A DNA stretch of 64,000 bases from Bradyrhizobium sp. Ec3.3 (lineage in GTDB: Bacteria > Pseudomonadota > Alphaproteobacteria > Rhizobiales > Xanthobacteraceae), in contig NZ_KI421479.1 in NCBI RefSeq assembly GCF_000472925.1, positions 62,001 to 126,000 of the forward strand, in the 5' to 3' direction. The first letter of the stretch is position 1. Each line of letters starts with the position of its first letter. The notes beneath the pieces are model-generated. The model was not told the DNA's origin. It saw nothing but the letters and a program-made list of their open reading frames with translations, and made no database searches. The translations under genes and the position numbers were made by a program. This document shows, one piece after another, positions 35,333 through 44,207 of the stretch.

Positions 35333-36864
35333 GAGACTTCTCCTTGCGCGCGCGACTGCGCGTCGAGCTTCTTCAGCAGGAAATGCTGCACCTTGCCCAG
35401 CGCCGTGCGAGGCAGGTCGGCGACAAAGACGATCTCACGCGGGACCTTGTAGCGTGCGAGCTGCGCCTGCAAATGCGCTTTTAACTGGTCCGCGTCGGGC
35501 CGACGGCCTGAGCGCGGGATCACATAGGCGATCGGCACTTCGTCCCAGCGCGGATCGGGCCTGCCGATCACGGCGCACTCGCTAACGTCAGGATGCTCCA
35601 GCAGGACGCGTTCGACCTCGGCCGGATAGACGTTTTCGCCACCGGAAATGATCATGTTCTTCTTGCGATCCCGGACCCAGAAATATCCGTCGTCATCGCA
35701 CAGGCCAATGTCACCGGTGCGATACCAGCCGTCATGCAGCGCGTCGCGGGTGGCGTCCTGGTCGCCCCAATATTCGAAGAAGACGTTGGGACCGCGCACT
35801 GCGATCTCGCCAGGCGTTCCAGGCGGCACCTCGGCGCCGTCAGCGCCGATCACCTTTGCTTCACAGCAGAGGCCGGGCAGGCCGGTCGAGCCCGCGCGCG
35901 ATAAATCGCCGCCGAGCCGGGTGTAGACGGCGATGGGGCAGGTCTCGGTCGAGCCATAGACCTGCAAGACCGGAACACCGCGCGCGACGAAGCGTTCGAT
36001 CAGGTGCGGCGGCACGATGGTCGATCCCGTGGCGACGGCCTTCAATGACGAAAGATCGGCCGCACCCCAGCCGGGATGATCGCTCACCGCCTGGAGGATC
36101 GTCGGTACCAATACGGTCAGCGTTGGGCGGTCGCGCTCGAAGCTGGCAAGCGCTGCCTCCGGCGTGAAACGCGAATGAATCGTAACGGTCGCACCCAACT
36201 GCAGCGCCGGCGTGGTCTGGATATTGAGTCCGCCGACATGAAAGAACGGCAGCACCGTCAGGACGTGGTCGTCCGACGTCAGATTGTGCATGTGCTGACT
36301 CATGACGCCGTTCCAGAACAGCGCTTCCTGACGCAGCACCGCGCCCTTTGGCCGGCCAGTCGTGCCCGACGTGTAGACGATGAGGAGCGGGCAAGCGAGA
36401 TCGGCATGTGGATTGCGCCCATCATGGTTGTCGCATTCCAGCAGTGAATCGAACGTGCTTCCGTCCGGCGGCGCGAAGTCGAGACCAACAAGGTTAATGC
36501 CCGGCAGGCTTCGATCCAGCTCAGGAATTACGCCGGAAAAAGCCTCTTCGAGCGCCAGCACCTTGGCGCCGGCATCCGTGAGAATGAAAAGCTGCTCGGC
36601 AACCGCGAGCCGCCAGTTCAGCGGGACCAGTATCGCGCCGACGCGTGCGCACGCGTAGAGCAGGACGAGGTAGTCGGGACGATTCAAGCTCAGGATCGCG
36701 ACGCGATCGCCGCGGCCGACGCCGAACTCAGCCTTCAACGCGCTGGCGGTCCGCTCGATGCGCACGGAAAAGGCCGCATAGCTCAAGCTCTCGCCTTCGA
36801 AATGGATCGCAGGCTTGTCCGGCGCGAACGCTGCGTTGCGATCGATCAGATGACAGAGGTCCAC
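35329..36864 (-). CDS. AMP-forming acyl-CoA ligase
   Basis: A 511-residue adenylate-forming ligase. Motifs: YTSGTTGRPKGAVL (ATP loop), YGSTETCP, GWYRTGDIG, DRKKNMIISGGENVYPAEVE and the C-terminal lysine in RTALGKVQ. It would activate an aromatic or fatty acid as the CoA thioester. The start is GTG at 36864, two bases after the stop of the acyl-CoA dehydrogenase gene; no better start exists in that region. Confidence 0.88.
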   Translation of the reverse strand: MDLCHLIDRNAAFAPDKPAIHFEGESLSYAAFSVRIERTASALKAEFGVGRGDRVAILSLNRPDYLVLLYACARVGAILVPLNWRLAVAEQLFILTDAGAKVLALEEAFSGVIPELDRSLPGINLVGLDFAPPDGSTFDSLLECDNHDGRNPHADLACPLLIVYTSGTTGRPKGAVLRQEALFWNGVMSQHMHNLTSDDHVLTVLPFFHVGGLNIQTTPALQLGATVTIHSRFTPEAALASFERDRPTLTVLVPTILQAVSDHPGWGAADLSSLKAVATGSTIVPPHLIERFVARGVPVLQVYGSTETCPIAVYTRLGGDLSRAGSTGLPGLCCEAKVIGADGAEVPPGTPGEIAVRGPNVFFEYWGDQDATRDALHDGWYRTGDIGLCDDDGYFWVRDRKKNMIISGGENVYPAEVERVLLEHPDVSECAVIGRPDPRWDEVPIAYVIPRSGRRPDADQLKAHLQAQLARYKVPREIVFVADLPRTALGKVQHFLLKKLDAQSRAQGEVS

Positions 36865-36866
36865 AA

Positions 36867-38153
36867 TCAGTCGTCCGATTCGCCGGGCTCGTACAGCGCC
36901 TCGCGCCCGATGCGATCGAGGCAGAGCTCGGCCGTCCAGGGCAGCATCAGCGAGCCGCAACGGCTGTCGCGATAGATACGCTCCAGCGGCAACGATTTGA
37001 GCATGGCCTGACCGCCGCAAGTGCGGATCGCCAGCGCTGCGAGCTCGTTGGCACCCTCCATGACCGAATATTGTGCGGCGTAGGCCCGCAACACCTGCTC
37101 CTTGCTCGGATTGGCGCAAGCCTCGGTGACCGCCTGAAACCAGATCGCCTTGATCTGCTCGAGCTTGATCTGCATTTGCGCGACCGCGATCTGCTTGGTC
37201 GGATACATCCTGCGCTTGACCGGCGGCATGCCGGGAACCTCGCCGCGCAGATAGCGCACGGTGAAATCATAGGCCGCCTGCGCAATACCCATATAGGTCG
37301 GCGACAACGTAAGGAACATGTGCGGCCAGCGCATTGCCGCCTGGAAATAGACGCCGCGCGGCATCAGCGCGGCATCTTCCGGCACGAACACGTCCTTGAA
37401 CAGGAGCGTGCGCGAGACCGTCCCTCGCATCCCGAGCGGATCCCAATCCCCGACCACAGACACGCCTTCCGCCTTGGCGGGAATGGCGAGGTAGAGCGTG
37501 TTGCGGCGTGAGGCCTTTTCGCCTTCCTCGACTTCGGTGCAGAGCACGCCGTAGTAGTCGGCATGGCCCGAGAGTGAAGCAAAGATCTTCTTGCCGTTAA
37601 TGATCCAACCGCCGCCAACGGGCTTCGCCTCGGTGCCGAAAGCAACGCCGCCTGCGGCCGCCGCGCCGCCTTCCGAGAAAGGCTGCGAATAGATCGCACC
37701 ATCCTCGACGATGCGCTTGTAGTGGACTGCGCGACGACGCTCGTGCTCCGCACGCATTGCGTCATCCATGTCGAGGTCGTCCGCCAACGGCCCCGACCAC
37801 AGGGTCGAACAGACATGCATGTTCCAGGTCAGCGCAGTCGCACCGCAATAGCGGCCGATCTCAGCCGCAGCCAGCGCATAGGTCTGGTAGCCGGCCCCCA
37901 GTCCACCATGTTTCTTCGGGACGGCGATGCCGAGCAGGCCGACGCGGTGCAGATCGCGGTAGTTCTCGGTCGGGAACACCGCGTCGCGATCGTAGGCCGC
38001 GGCGCGGCCGGCGAACACGCTCTGGCCGATCTCCCGCGCCCGGGCGATGATGGCCGTCTGCTCGGCGTTCAGGCGGAATGCAACGGGATCGAAGATCGGC
38101 GCGTCGAGCGCGACCTTGTTGGCTGTGCTGTTCTTGCTGACTTGCATGGTCAT
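36867..38153 (-). CDS. Acyl-CoA dehydrogenase family protein
   Basis: A 428-residue flavoprotein of the acyl-CoA dehydrogenase type. Visible blocks: GLLGIAVPKKHGGLGAGYQTY, YSQPFSEGGAAAAGG (flavin contact), GGWIINGKKIFASLSGHAD, GMRGTVSRTLLF and the C-terminal RTCGGQAMLKSLPLERIYRD. It introduces a double bond in a CoA thioester, or acts as a related flavin enzyme. The ATG overlaps the preceding hydrolase stop by four bases (ATGA). Confidence 0.87.
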   Translation of the reverse strand: MTMQVSKNSTANKVALDAPIFDPVAFRLNAEQTAIIARAREIGQSVFAGRAAAYDRDAVFPTENYRDLHRVGLLGIAVPKKHGGLGAGYQTYALAAAEIGRYCGATALTWNMHVCSTLWSGPLADDLDMDDAMRAEHERRRAVHYKRIVEDGAIYSQPFSEGGAAAAGGVAFGTEAKPVGGGWIINGKKIFASLSGHADYYGVLCTEVEEGEKASRRNTLYLAIPAKAEGVSVVGDWDPLGMRGTVSRTLLFKDVFVPEDAALMPRGVYFQAAMRWPHMFLTLSPTYMGIAQAAYDFTVRYLRGEVPGMPPVKRRMYPTKQIAVAQMQIKLEQIKAIWFQAVTEACANPSKEQVLRAYAAQYSVMEGANELAALAIRTCGGQAMLKSLPLERIYRDSRCGSLMLPWTAELCLDRIGREALYEPGESDD

Positions 38154-38980
38154 TGTCCGGTCACCTGTGTTTTGGCCACGCTTGATATCAGAAAATCATC
38201 GATTGCCGCGTTGAAGGCATCAGGACGTTCGAGATTGGCAAGATGGCCGATGCCCGCGAGCTCCACGTAGCGAGCTGAACGGACGTAGCCCGCCATTTTC
38301 GCCATCATCGGCGCAGGCGCATTGTTGTCCCTGGATCCGGACAGGAGCAGCGTCGGAACGGCGATGTCCTTGAGTGCGCTCCGCCGGTCGAACCCGATCA
38401 GGGCGAGCATCATCGCGCGATAGCTCGCCTCCGGCACGCTGGCCATGCAGTCACGCGCGACATCCATGCCCTTCGCGTCCGGATCCTCGCCAACCAGCTC
38501 CTTGACGAGCGAGGGCGCGAGCGAACTCATGGTCTCGCCGCGATCGAGGGGCCCGAGCCGCGCCGCAATGAACGATTTCTGCCAGTCACCGTCGGCCTTG
38601 CCGAAGGCTGGGCTGGTCTGCGCCAATACCACCGCGCGTGCGGCTTGAGGATGTTGCGTCAGCCATTGCTGCACGATCATCCCGCCGATCGAATGGCCAA
38701 CCAGGACGGGTCCGTTGGCTTCGATCTGTTGCAGGAACTCCTGCAAGGCCTCCGCCAATGCGGGAATGCTCACGTCAGGGAGCGGTTTCGACCCGCCATA
38801 ACCAGGCATGTCCCATGCAATTGCGCGAAAACGCCTGCCAAATGTCGCGAGCTGGTGGCGCCAGGCGCGCGCTGCGCCGCCAATGCCATGCAGAAAGACC
38901 AAAGGCACCGCATCCGGATCGCCTACGGCCTCATAGGCGAAGCGTCCATCCCTGGTTATCGTCGGCGTCGGTTGCTGCAC
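38150..38980 (-). CDS. Alpha/beta hydrolase, possible deformylase or enol-lactonase
   Basis: A 276-residue cytoplasmic alpha/beta hydrolase. The oxyanion block is FLHGIGGAARAW, the nucleophile elbow GHSIGG (about residue 96), an acid in LLLSGSRDNNAP and the histidine in GIGHLANLERP. It is close to 3-oxoadipate enol-lactonases and to NicD, which removes the formyl group of N-formylmaleamate, the product of NicX. With a NicX-like gene in the neighbouring unit, the NicD role is attractive but not proven. It leads the five-gene operon and is divergent from the SDR gene. Confidence 0.78.
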   Translation of the reverse strand: MQQPTPTITRDGRFAYEAVGDPDAVPLVFLHGIGGAARAWRHQLATFGRRFRAIAWDMPGYGGSKPLPDVSIPALAEALQEFLQQIEANGPVLVGHSIGGMIVQQWLTQHPQAARAVVLAQTSPAFGKADGDWQKSFIAARLGPLDRGETMSSLAPSLVKELVGEDPDAKGMDVARDCMASVPEASYRAMMLALIGFDRRSALKDIAVPTLLLSGSRDNNAPAPMMAKMAGYVRSARYVELAGIGHLANLERPDAFNAAIDDFLISSVAKTQVTGQ

Positions 38981-39040
38981 GCGGCTCCCCTTGCTCGGCC
39001 CGCCGATGCTAACAGGCCTGTCGGGGATGGGAAGAGATAA

Positions 39041-39124
39041 CTTTATACTTAAAGCAATTTCCGGACCGGCACCTCACGAGGGCTGAAATGGGGCCTTCCA
39101 TTGCAATAATTTGAAGCTTAAAAT
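39041..39124. promoter_or_regulatory. Two operator-like sites in divergent promoter
   Basis: CTTTATACTTAAAG (39041-39054) has perfect 5-base arms CTTTA/TAAAG. ATTTGAAGCTTAAAAT (39109-39124) is a 16-bp palindrome with one mismatched pair. Both match the motif found near the marR gene at 44069, 44141 and 44776. They lie between the hydrolase-led operon and the SDR gene and could control both directions. Confidence 0.6.
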
Positions 39125-39169
39125 ATATTCGCAACGCTCGATCCACCGGTGCCTTCAGGGAGGCTGCGC

Positions 39170-39931
39170 ATGTCCGGACTGCCGCGTTCTTCGCATGCGC
39201 TCGTGACGGGCGGTGGCCGCGGCATCGGTCGCGCTACCGCAGCAGCTTTGACGGAAGCCGGCGCCACGGTCACCGTGATCGGCCGAAACACAGTGACGCT
39301 GGAAGAAGCCGTCAAGGCAGGCGCCGCGCATTATGCTGTTGTCGCCGATGTTTCGGATGAGGCGGCGCTGAGGGCTGCGATCGCGAAGACGGCCGAGCGA
39401 CAGCCCATCGACATCTTGATCGCGAACGCCGGGAGCGCCGAATCCGCGCCGTTCGCAAAATCCGACGCCGCGCTCTTTGCCCGGATGATGGATGTCAATT
39501 TCATGGGCGTGGTGCACGCCGTCCAGGCCGTGTTGCCCGCGATGAAGGACCGCCCCTATGGCCGCGTCGTCGCGATCGCATCGACAGCGGGCTTGAAAGG
39601 CTACGCTTACGTCAGCGCTTATGCGGCCGCCAAACACGCCGTGGTCGGGCTCGTGCGTTCGCTGGCGCTGGAAATGGCAAACAGCAATATCACCGTGAAC
39701 GCCGTCTGCCCGGGCTTTACGGATACGGACCTCGTTGCCGATAGCATCGAGAACATCATGAAGAAGACAGGGCGGAGCCGCGAGCAGGCGATCGCCGATC
39801 TCGCGCGGCACAACCCGCAGGGTCGGCTCGTCACGCCACAGGAGGTGGCGGACGCCGTGCTCTGGCTTTGCGGTGAAGGTGCCGGCGCAATCACGGGGCA
39901 GGCGATCGCAGTGGCCGGTGGCGAAATATAG
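39170..39931 (+). CDS. Short-chain dehydrogenase/reductase
   Basis: A 253-residue SDR with the cofactor motif VTGGGRGIGRATAAAL, NAG in LIANAGSAESA, the catalytic serine (AIASTAG) and YAAAK for Tyr and Lys. The block VCPGFTDTDLV is typical of classical SDRs. It would oxidise a secondary alcohol, perhaps a 3-hydroxyacyl-CoA. The ATG at 39170 has AGGGAGG with a 7-base gap. It is followed by an enoyl-CoA hydratase gene 38 bases away. Confidence 0.9.
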   Translation: MSGLPRSSHALVTGGGRGIGRATAAALTEAGATVTVIGRNTVTLEEAVKAGAAHYAVVADVSDEAALRAAIAKTAERQPIDILIANAGSAESAPFAKSDAALFARMMDVNFMGVVHAVQAVLPAMKDRPYGRVVAIASTAGLKGYAYVSAYAAAKHAVVGLVRSLALEMANSNITVNAVCPGFTDTDLVADSIENIMKKTGRSREQAIADLARHNPQGRLVTPQEVADAVLWLCGEGAGAITGQAIAVAGGEI

Positions 39932-39969
39932 ACCGCAGGGTAGCGCGACGAGAACGACAGAGAGTCCTC

Positions 39970-40806
39970 ATGAGCAGACCAGCCAATCCTGTTACCGTGC
40001 CGCTGGCGGATTATTCCCCTCAGCATTTCCTGCTTGCAGTGGTTGACCATGTGGCTACGGTCACATTGAACCGCCCAGAACGAAAAAATCCCCTCACGTT
40101 CGAGAGCTATCGCGAACTCACCGACTTCTTCTGCGCCTGCGCGTTCGACGACGCGGTGAAGACCATCGTCGTCACGGGCGCCGGCGGCAATTTTTCCTCG
40201 GGCGGCGACGTGTTCGAGATCATCGGCCCCCTCGTCAAGATGGACACCAAGGGGCTCACCGCCTTTACGCGGATGACCGGCGACCTCGTCAAGGCGATGC
40301 GGGCCTGCCCACAGCCCATCGTTGCCGCGGTTGAAGGGATCTGTGCCGGCGCCGGCGCGATCGTCGCCATGGCATCGGACATGCGGCTGGCGGCAAGTGG
40401 TGCGAAGGTCGCGTTTCTGTTCAACAAGGTCGGGCTCGCCGGGTGCGATATGGGGGCCTGCGCCATCCTGCCGCGGATCATCGGTCAGTCGCGCGCCTCT
40501 GAGTTGCTCTACACGGGTCGCTTCATGACGGCGGAGGAGGGCGAGCGTTGGGGTTTCTTCAGCCGTATCGTCACAACCGACCAGGTTTTGCCGCAGGCGC
40601 AACTGCTGGCGAAACAAATCGCGGAAGGCCCGAGCTTCGCCAACACCATGACCAAGCGGATGCTGGCGATGGAATGGGCGATGTCGGTGGAAGAGGCGAT
40701 CGAGGCGGAAGCCGTGGCGCAGGCGCTCTGCATGACGACGGCCGATTTCGAGCGCGCTTTCGAAGCCTTCGCCAACAAGGTCAAGCCGGTCTTCAGGGGG
40801 GATTAG
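39970..40806 (+). CDS. Enoyl-CoA hydratase/isomerase family protein
   Basis: A 278-residue crotonase. Motifs: VATVTLNRPERKNPLTFESY, GAGGNFSSGGDVFEI (oxyanion hole) and CAGAGAIVAMASDMRLA, then FNKVGLAGCDMGA. In place of the usual catalytic glutamates the second region reads GLAGCDMGACAILPR, so the chemistry may differ from a simple hydratase. It works with the SDR encoded upstream in beta-oxidation-like steps. Confidence 0.87.
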   Translation: MSRPANPVTVPLADYSPQHFLLAVVDHVATVTLNRPERKNPLTFESYRELTDFFCACAFDDAVKTIVVTGAGGNFSSGGDVFEIIGPLVKMDTKGLTAFTRMTGDLVKAMRACPQPIVAAVEGICAGAGAIVAMASDMRLAASGAKVAFLFNKVGLAGCDMGACAILPRIIGQSRASELLYTGRFMTAEEGERWGFFSRIVTTDQVLPQAQLLAKQIAEGPSFANTMTKRMLAMEWAMSVEEAIEAEAVAQALCMTTADFERAFEAFANKVKPVFRGD

Positions 40807-40978
40807 CCGCTCCGCAGCAGAATATGCGAAGGCAGGAATTTCGAGGAGTTGTTAATTAAGGCTAAGCCCAAGAGCCGGGCGACGCGGAGGGTGAGGGCGA
40901 TAAAGCCGCTTGCGGCGGAGTGACCGCCCATGCGACGTTAACCCCGTTGCCTGGCGTGTATCGAGTGGAGTTTGGGCG

Positions 40979-42229
40979 ATGAAGGCGATAATCGTCGGTG
41001 GCGGTATCGGAGGTCTCACCACGGCGTTGATGCTGCGCGCGCGCGGCATTGCTTGCGAGATTTTTGAACAAGCCGATACCATTCGCGAGCTCGGCGTCGG
41101 CATCAACACCCTGCCGCATGCCATGCGCGAGCTTGCCGGGCTCGGTCTCTTGCCGAAGCTCGACGAGGTCGCGATCCGCACCGACCAGCTCTATTATCTC
41201 AATCGTCACGGTCAGGAAGTCTGGCGCGAAGCGCGCGGCATCGACGCGGGTCATGACGTGCCGCAATTCTCGATTCATCGCGGTCGTCTGCAGGGCGTCA
41301 TCCACCGCGCGGTCGAGGAGCGGCTCGGGCCCGCGATCATTCACACCGGTTGTCGCCTGGGCGCCTTCACCCAGGACGAAGGCGGCGTCACCGCCTATTT
41401 CTTTGATCGCTCCGGCGGACACGTCCACACGGTGCGTGGTGACATCCTGATCGGTGCTGACGGCATCCATTCCCGTGTACGTGAGACGCTGTTTCCGAAC
41501 GAGGGGCCGCCCTGCTGGAACGGCCTGATGCTGTGGCGCGGCGCGCGCGATTGGCCGGTGTTCCTCACCGGCAAGTCGATGATCGTCGCCGGTGGCCTCA
41601 ACGCCAAGGTCGTGGTCTATCCGATCGCTGAGGGCTCGAGCCCCGCGAGCCGCCTCACGAACTGGGCGGTGCTGGTGAAGATCGGCGAGGGTAACGCGCC
41701 GCCGCCGCGCAAGGAGGACTGGTCGCGGCCGGGCCGGCGTGAAGAATTGATGCCGCACGTCGCGCGCTTCTCGGTGCCCTATATCGACGTCAAAAGCTTG
41801 ATCTCGGCAACGCCCGAGCTCTACGAATATCCCACCTGTGACCGTGATCCCTTGCCCTATTGGTCGTCGGGGCGGGTTACGCTGCTGGGCGATGCTGCGC
41901 ATCCGATGTATCCGGTCGGCTCGAACGGCGCGTCTCAGGCCATTCTCGATGCGCGCTGCCTTGCAGATCTGCTCGCGCGTTCCGAGCACCCGCGCCAGGC
42001 GCTGGTCGAGTATGAGAAGAAGCGTCTGCCGATGACGGCTGAGATTGTCCGCTCCAATCGTCGTGGCGGCCCCGAAGGGGTGATCGACGCGGTCGAGCAG
42101 CTCGCGCCCGATGGTTTCGACAATGTCGAGAACGTGCTGAGCTACTCGCAGCGTGAGGCGATCGTGCGCGGCTATGCGACGAAGGCCGGCTTCGCCGCGG
42201 TGCCGGGCTTGGCCGCCGTCAGGGCGTGA
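40979..42229 (+). CDS. PhzS-like FAD-dependent monooxygenase
   Basis: A 416-residue single-component flavin hydroxylase. It has the dinucleotide motif AIIVGGGIGGLTTALML, DGIHSRVRETLF for FAD/NADPH and GDAAHPMYPVGSNGASQAILDA, which is the PhzS-type version of the GD motif. Such enzymes hydroxylate aromatic or N-heteroaromatic rings, sometimes with loss of a carboxyl group. The ATG at 40979 follows GGAG with an 8-base gap. It may make the substrate of the ring-opening enzyme; this is inference. Confidence 0.87.
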   Translation: MKAIIVGGGIGGLTTALMLRARGIACEIFEQADTIRELGVGINTLPHAMRELAGLGLLPKLDEVAIRTDQLYYLNRHGQEVWREARGIDAGHDVPQFSIHRGRLQGVIHRAVEERLGPAIIHTGCRLGAFTQDEGGVTAYFFDRSGGHVHTVRGDILIGADGIHSRVRETLFPNEGPPCWNGLMLWRGARDWPVFLTGKSMIVAGGLNAKVVVYPIAEGSSPASRLTNWAVLVKIGEGNAPPPRKEDWSRPGRREELMPHVARFSVPYIDVKSLISATPELYEYPTCDRDPLPYWSSGRVTLLGDAAHPMYPVGSNGASQAILDARCLADLLARSEHPRQALVEYEKKRLPMTAEIVRSNRRGGPEGVIDAVEQLAPDGFDNVENVLSYSQREAIVRGYATKAGFAAVPGLAAVRA

Positions 42230-42240
42230 CGCGGCGCCGT

Positions 42241-42693
42241 CTAGGATGGCGGCGGGGGCAGGAAGTGGATATTGAACTCCGCGGCCATCGCGACGACGTC
42301 CTCCGGCTTCTGCTCCTTCATGTTGTGAAGGCCCCAGAACAGGTCATAGAGCTTGCGGCTCGGTGAGACCCAGAACAGCACCTTCGCCGTCTGATCCGAC
42401 TTGTTGAAGATGCCGTGCGGCACGCCCATGCCGAGGCGGATCAAATCGCCGGGCGTTGCCTGCGCTTCGGTATTGCCAAGCACGAAATCGAGCTTTCCCT
42501 CCAACATATAGAGATACTCGTCCTGGTCCGGATGGATGTGCGGCGGCACGAAGGTGCCGGGCGGCAGCGTCGCGTGCCAGGAGAAGCTGTGCTCGGCATA
42601 GCTCTTAGGCACATAGGTCTGGCCGAGAATGTTCCAGGAAATGCCCTGGATACCCTCATTGGCCCTCGTGATACCGGTGATCTCGCTCTTCAC
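42241..42693 (-). CDS. Cupin-domain protein
   Basis: A 150-residue single-domain cupin. The metal site is PPHIHPDQDEYLYMLEG with the second motif in LIRLGMGVPHGIFNKS. The C-terminal part (FWVSPSRKLYDLFWGL) is typical of cupins next to aromatic catabolic genes. An AGGGAGGA site lies 6 bases before a GTG at 42693, which I take as the start; the longer reading would put this site inside the gene. It follows the binding-protein gene by 37 bases in the same direction. Confidence 0.82.
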   Translation of the reverse strand: MKSEITGITRANEGIQGISWNILGQTYVPKSYAEHSFSWHATLPPGTFVPPHIHPDQDEYLYMLEGKLDFVLGNTEAQATPGDLIRLGMGVPHGIFNKSDQTAKVLFWVSPSRKLYDLFWGLHNMKEQKPEDVVAMAAEFNIHFLPPPPS

Positions 42694-42730
42694 TTGAATT
42701 CCTCCCTTCACTCGACGCTCAACGCGGCAT

Positions 42731-43906
42731 TCAGTTCGCCGGCTTGCAGTCTTTTGCGTAACGGTCGCCGTAGTTCTCGAAGACCTTTTGAACGATCTCG
42801 GTCTGGAATTTTCCGTCAGGGCGCTTGGCGACCTTGGTCAGATAGAAATCCTGGATCGGATAGCCGTTGGTGTTGAACTTGAAGGAACCGCGCAGCGAGG
42901 TGAAGTCGGCCTTCTTCAGGGCTGCGCCCACGGCGTCCTTGTTGGCGAGGTCGCCTTTCACGCCCCTGACCGCGCTGTCGATCAACATCGCGGCGTCATA
43001 GGCCTGGAAGGCATAGGTGCCGGGCACGCTGTTGTAGGCGGCTTCATAGGCTGCGACGAACTTCTTGTTTTGCGGGTTGTCGAGGTTGGGTGCCCAGTTC
43101 GCGCCGCCGAACATGCCCACGGCCGCGTCCTGCTGCGCCGGCAAGGTCGATTCGTCGACCGTGAAGGCCGACAGCACCGGGATCGTATCGGCAAGCCCTG
43201 CCTGCCGGTACTGCTTGACGAGGTTGACGCCAAGGCCACCCGGCATGAAGGTGAAGAGCGCGTCGGGCTTGAGCGAGGCGATCTTCGAAAGCTCCGGCTG
43301 GAAGTCCAGCGTGTTGAGCGGCATATAGGATTCCTCGACGATTTCGCCCTTGTAGTCGAGCTTGAAACCGGCCGCCGAATCCTTGCCCGCCTGATAGTTC
43401 GGCACCATCACATACATGCGCTTGTAGCCGCGGTCCTGGGCCACCTTGCCGAGGATCTCGTGCACCTGGTCGTTCTGGTAGGAGGTCACGTAGAAGAAGG
43501 GGCTGCAGTCCTTGCCGGCGAAGGTCGACGGGCCTGCATTGGGGCTGATCAGGAATGTCTTGGATTCCGTGACGGGGCGATGGATCGCCTGCAGGATGTT
43601 GGAGAAGATCGGCCCGACCACGAAATCGACCTTGTCGCGCTCGAGCAGGCCCTTGACCTTGGTCACCGCCGCATCCGGCTTCAGTTCGTCATCGACCACC
43701 ACGACCTCGACATCGCGGCCGCCCATCTTGCCGCCGAGATCCTTGACCGCGAGCGCGAAACCGTCGCGAACCTGCTGGCCGAGCGCGGCGGCGGGGCCCG
43801 ACAAGGTCACGATCACGCCGAGCTTGATCTTCTCCTGCGCAAGTGCCGGATCCAGTGCGGCGCCGGCGAGCAGAGCCAATCCGGCCAACTTCAGTTTCTT
43901 CTTCAT
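42731..43906 (-). CDS. LivK-type ABC transporter substrate-binding protein
   Basis: A 391-residue periplasmic binding protein of the branched-chain amino acid type, which in aromatic degraders often binds aromatic acids. The signal peptide ends near DPALAQ (residue 24). Blocks: KLGVIVTLSGPAAALGQQVRDG, VDFVVGPIFSN, FLISPNAGPSTFAG and YAFQAYDAAMLIDSAV. The matching permease and ATPase genes are not in the window. The ATG at 43906 has GGGAGAG 4 bases upstream. It is divergent from marR with operator-like sites between. Confidence 0.88.
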   Translation of the reverse strand: MKKKLKLAGLALLAGAALDPALAQEKIKLGVIVTLSGPAAALGQQVRDGFALAVKDLGGKMGGRDVEVVVVDDELKPDAAVTKVKGLLERDKVDFVVGPIFSNILQAIHRPVTESKTFLISPNAGPSTFAGKDCSPFFYVTSYQNDQVHEILGKVAQDRGYKRMYVMVPNYQAGKDSAAGFKLDYKGEIVEESYMPLNTLDFQPELSKIASLKPDALFTFMPGGLGVNLVKQYRQAGLADTIPVLSAFTVDESTLPAQQDAAVGMFGGANWAPNLDNPQNKKFVAAYEAAYNSVPGTYAFQAYDAAMLIDSAVRGVKGDLANKDAVGAALKKADFTSLRGSFKFNTNGYPIQDFYLTKVAKRPDGKFQTEIVQKVFENYGDRYAKDCKPAN

Positions 43907-44068
43907 GATCTCTCCCATGCTCGCGCTCATGCTGCAGCCCTGTCGTTCGATCCAAGCTTATTCTGATGACGGCGTCCGCGGCAAGCAGAGCCGAAGCTTG
44001 CTGCATCTTGCGTTGCGCCATCCGCCCGCGCATCAGCCCTGCGCTATATGCAAGCGGCGCGCCAATTG

Positions 44069-44154
44069 CTTGAAGCCTAAAGAAATTCGGTCCGCACGGG
44101 TTGTTCGGCGCGTTTTGGGCTTGCGGTGGGGCGGAAATTACTTGAAGCTCAAAA
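44069..44154. promoter_or_regulatory. Two operator-like sites between livK-like and marR-type genes
   Basis: CTTGAAGCCTAAAG (44069-44082) and CTTGAAGCTCAAAA (44141-44154). Both follow the pattern of a short arm, AGCY, and the opposite arm, as at 39109 and 44776. They lie in the 301-bp gap between the divergent genes, placed for autoregulation of the MarR protein; the rest of that gap shows no gene. Confidence 0.6.
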
Positions 44155-44207
44155 CGACCGTTGGCTCGCTTCCGCCGCCAGTGCTGTGACATAGTGACCG
44201 CACCACG

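Noticed and set aside
40847..40862. TTAATTAAGGCTAAG as a sixth MarR operator
   Set aside because: Its symmetry does not line up with the other five sites; the match is limited to an AT-rich stretch.
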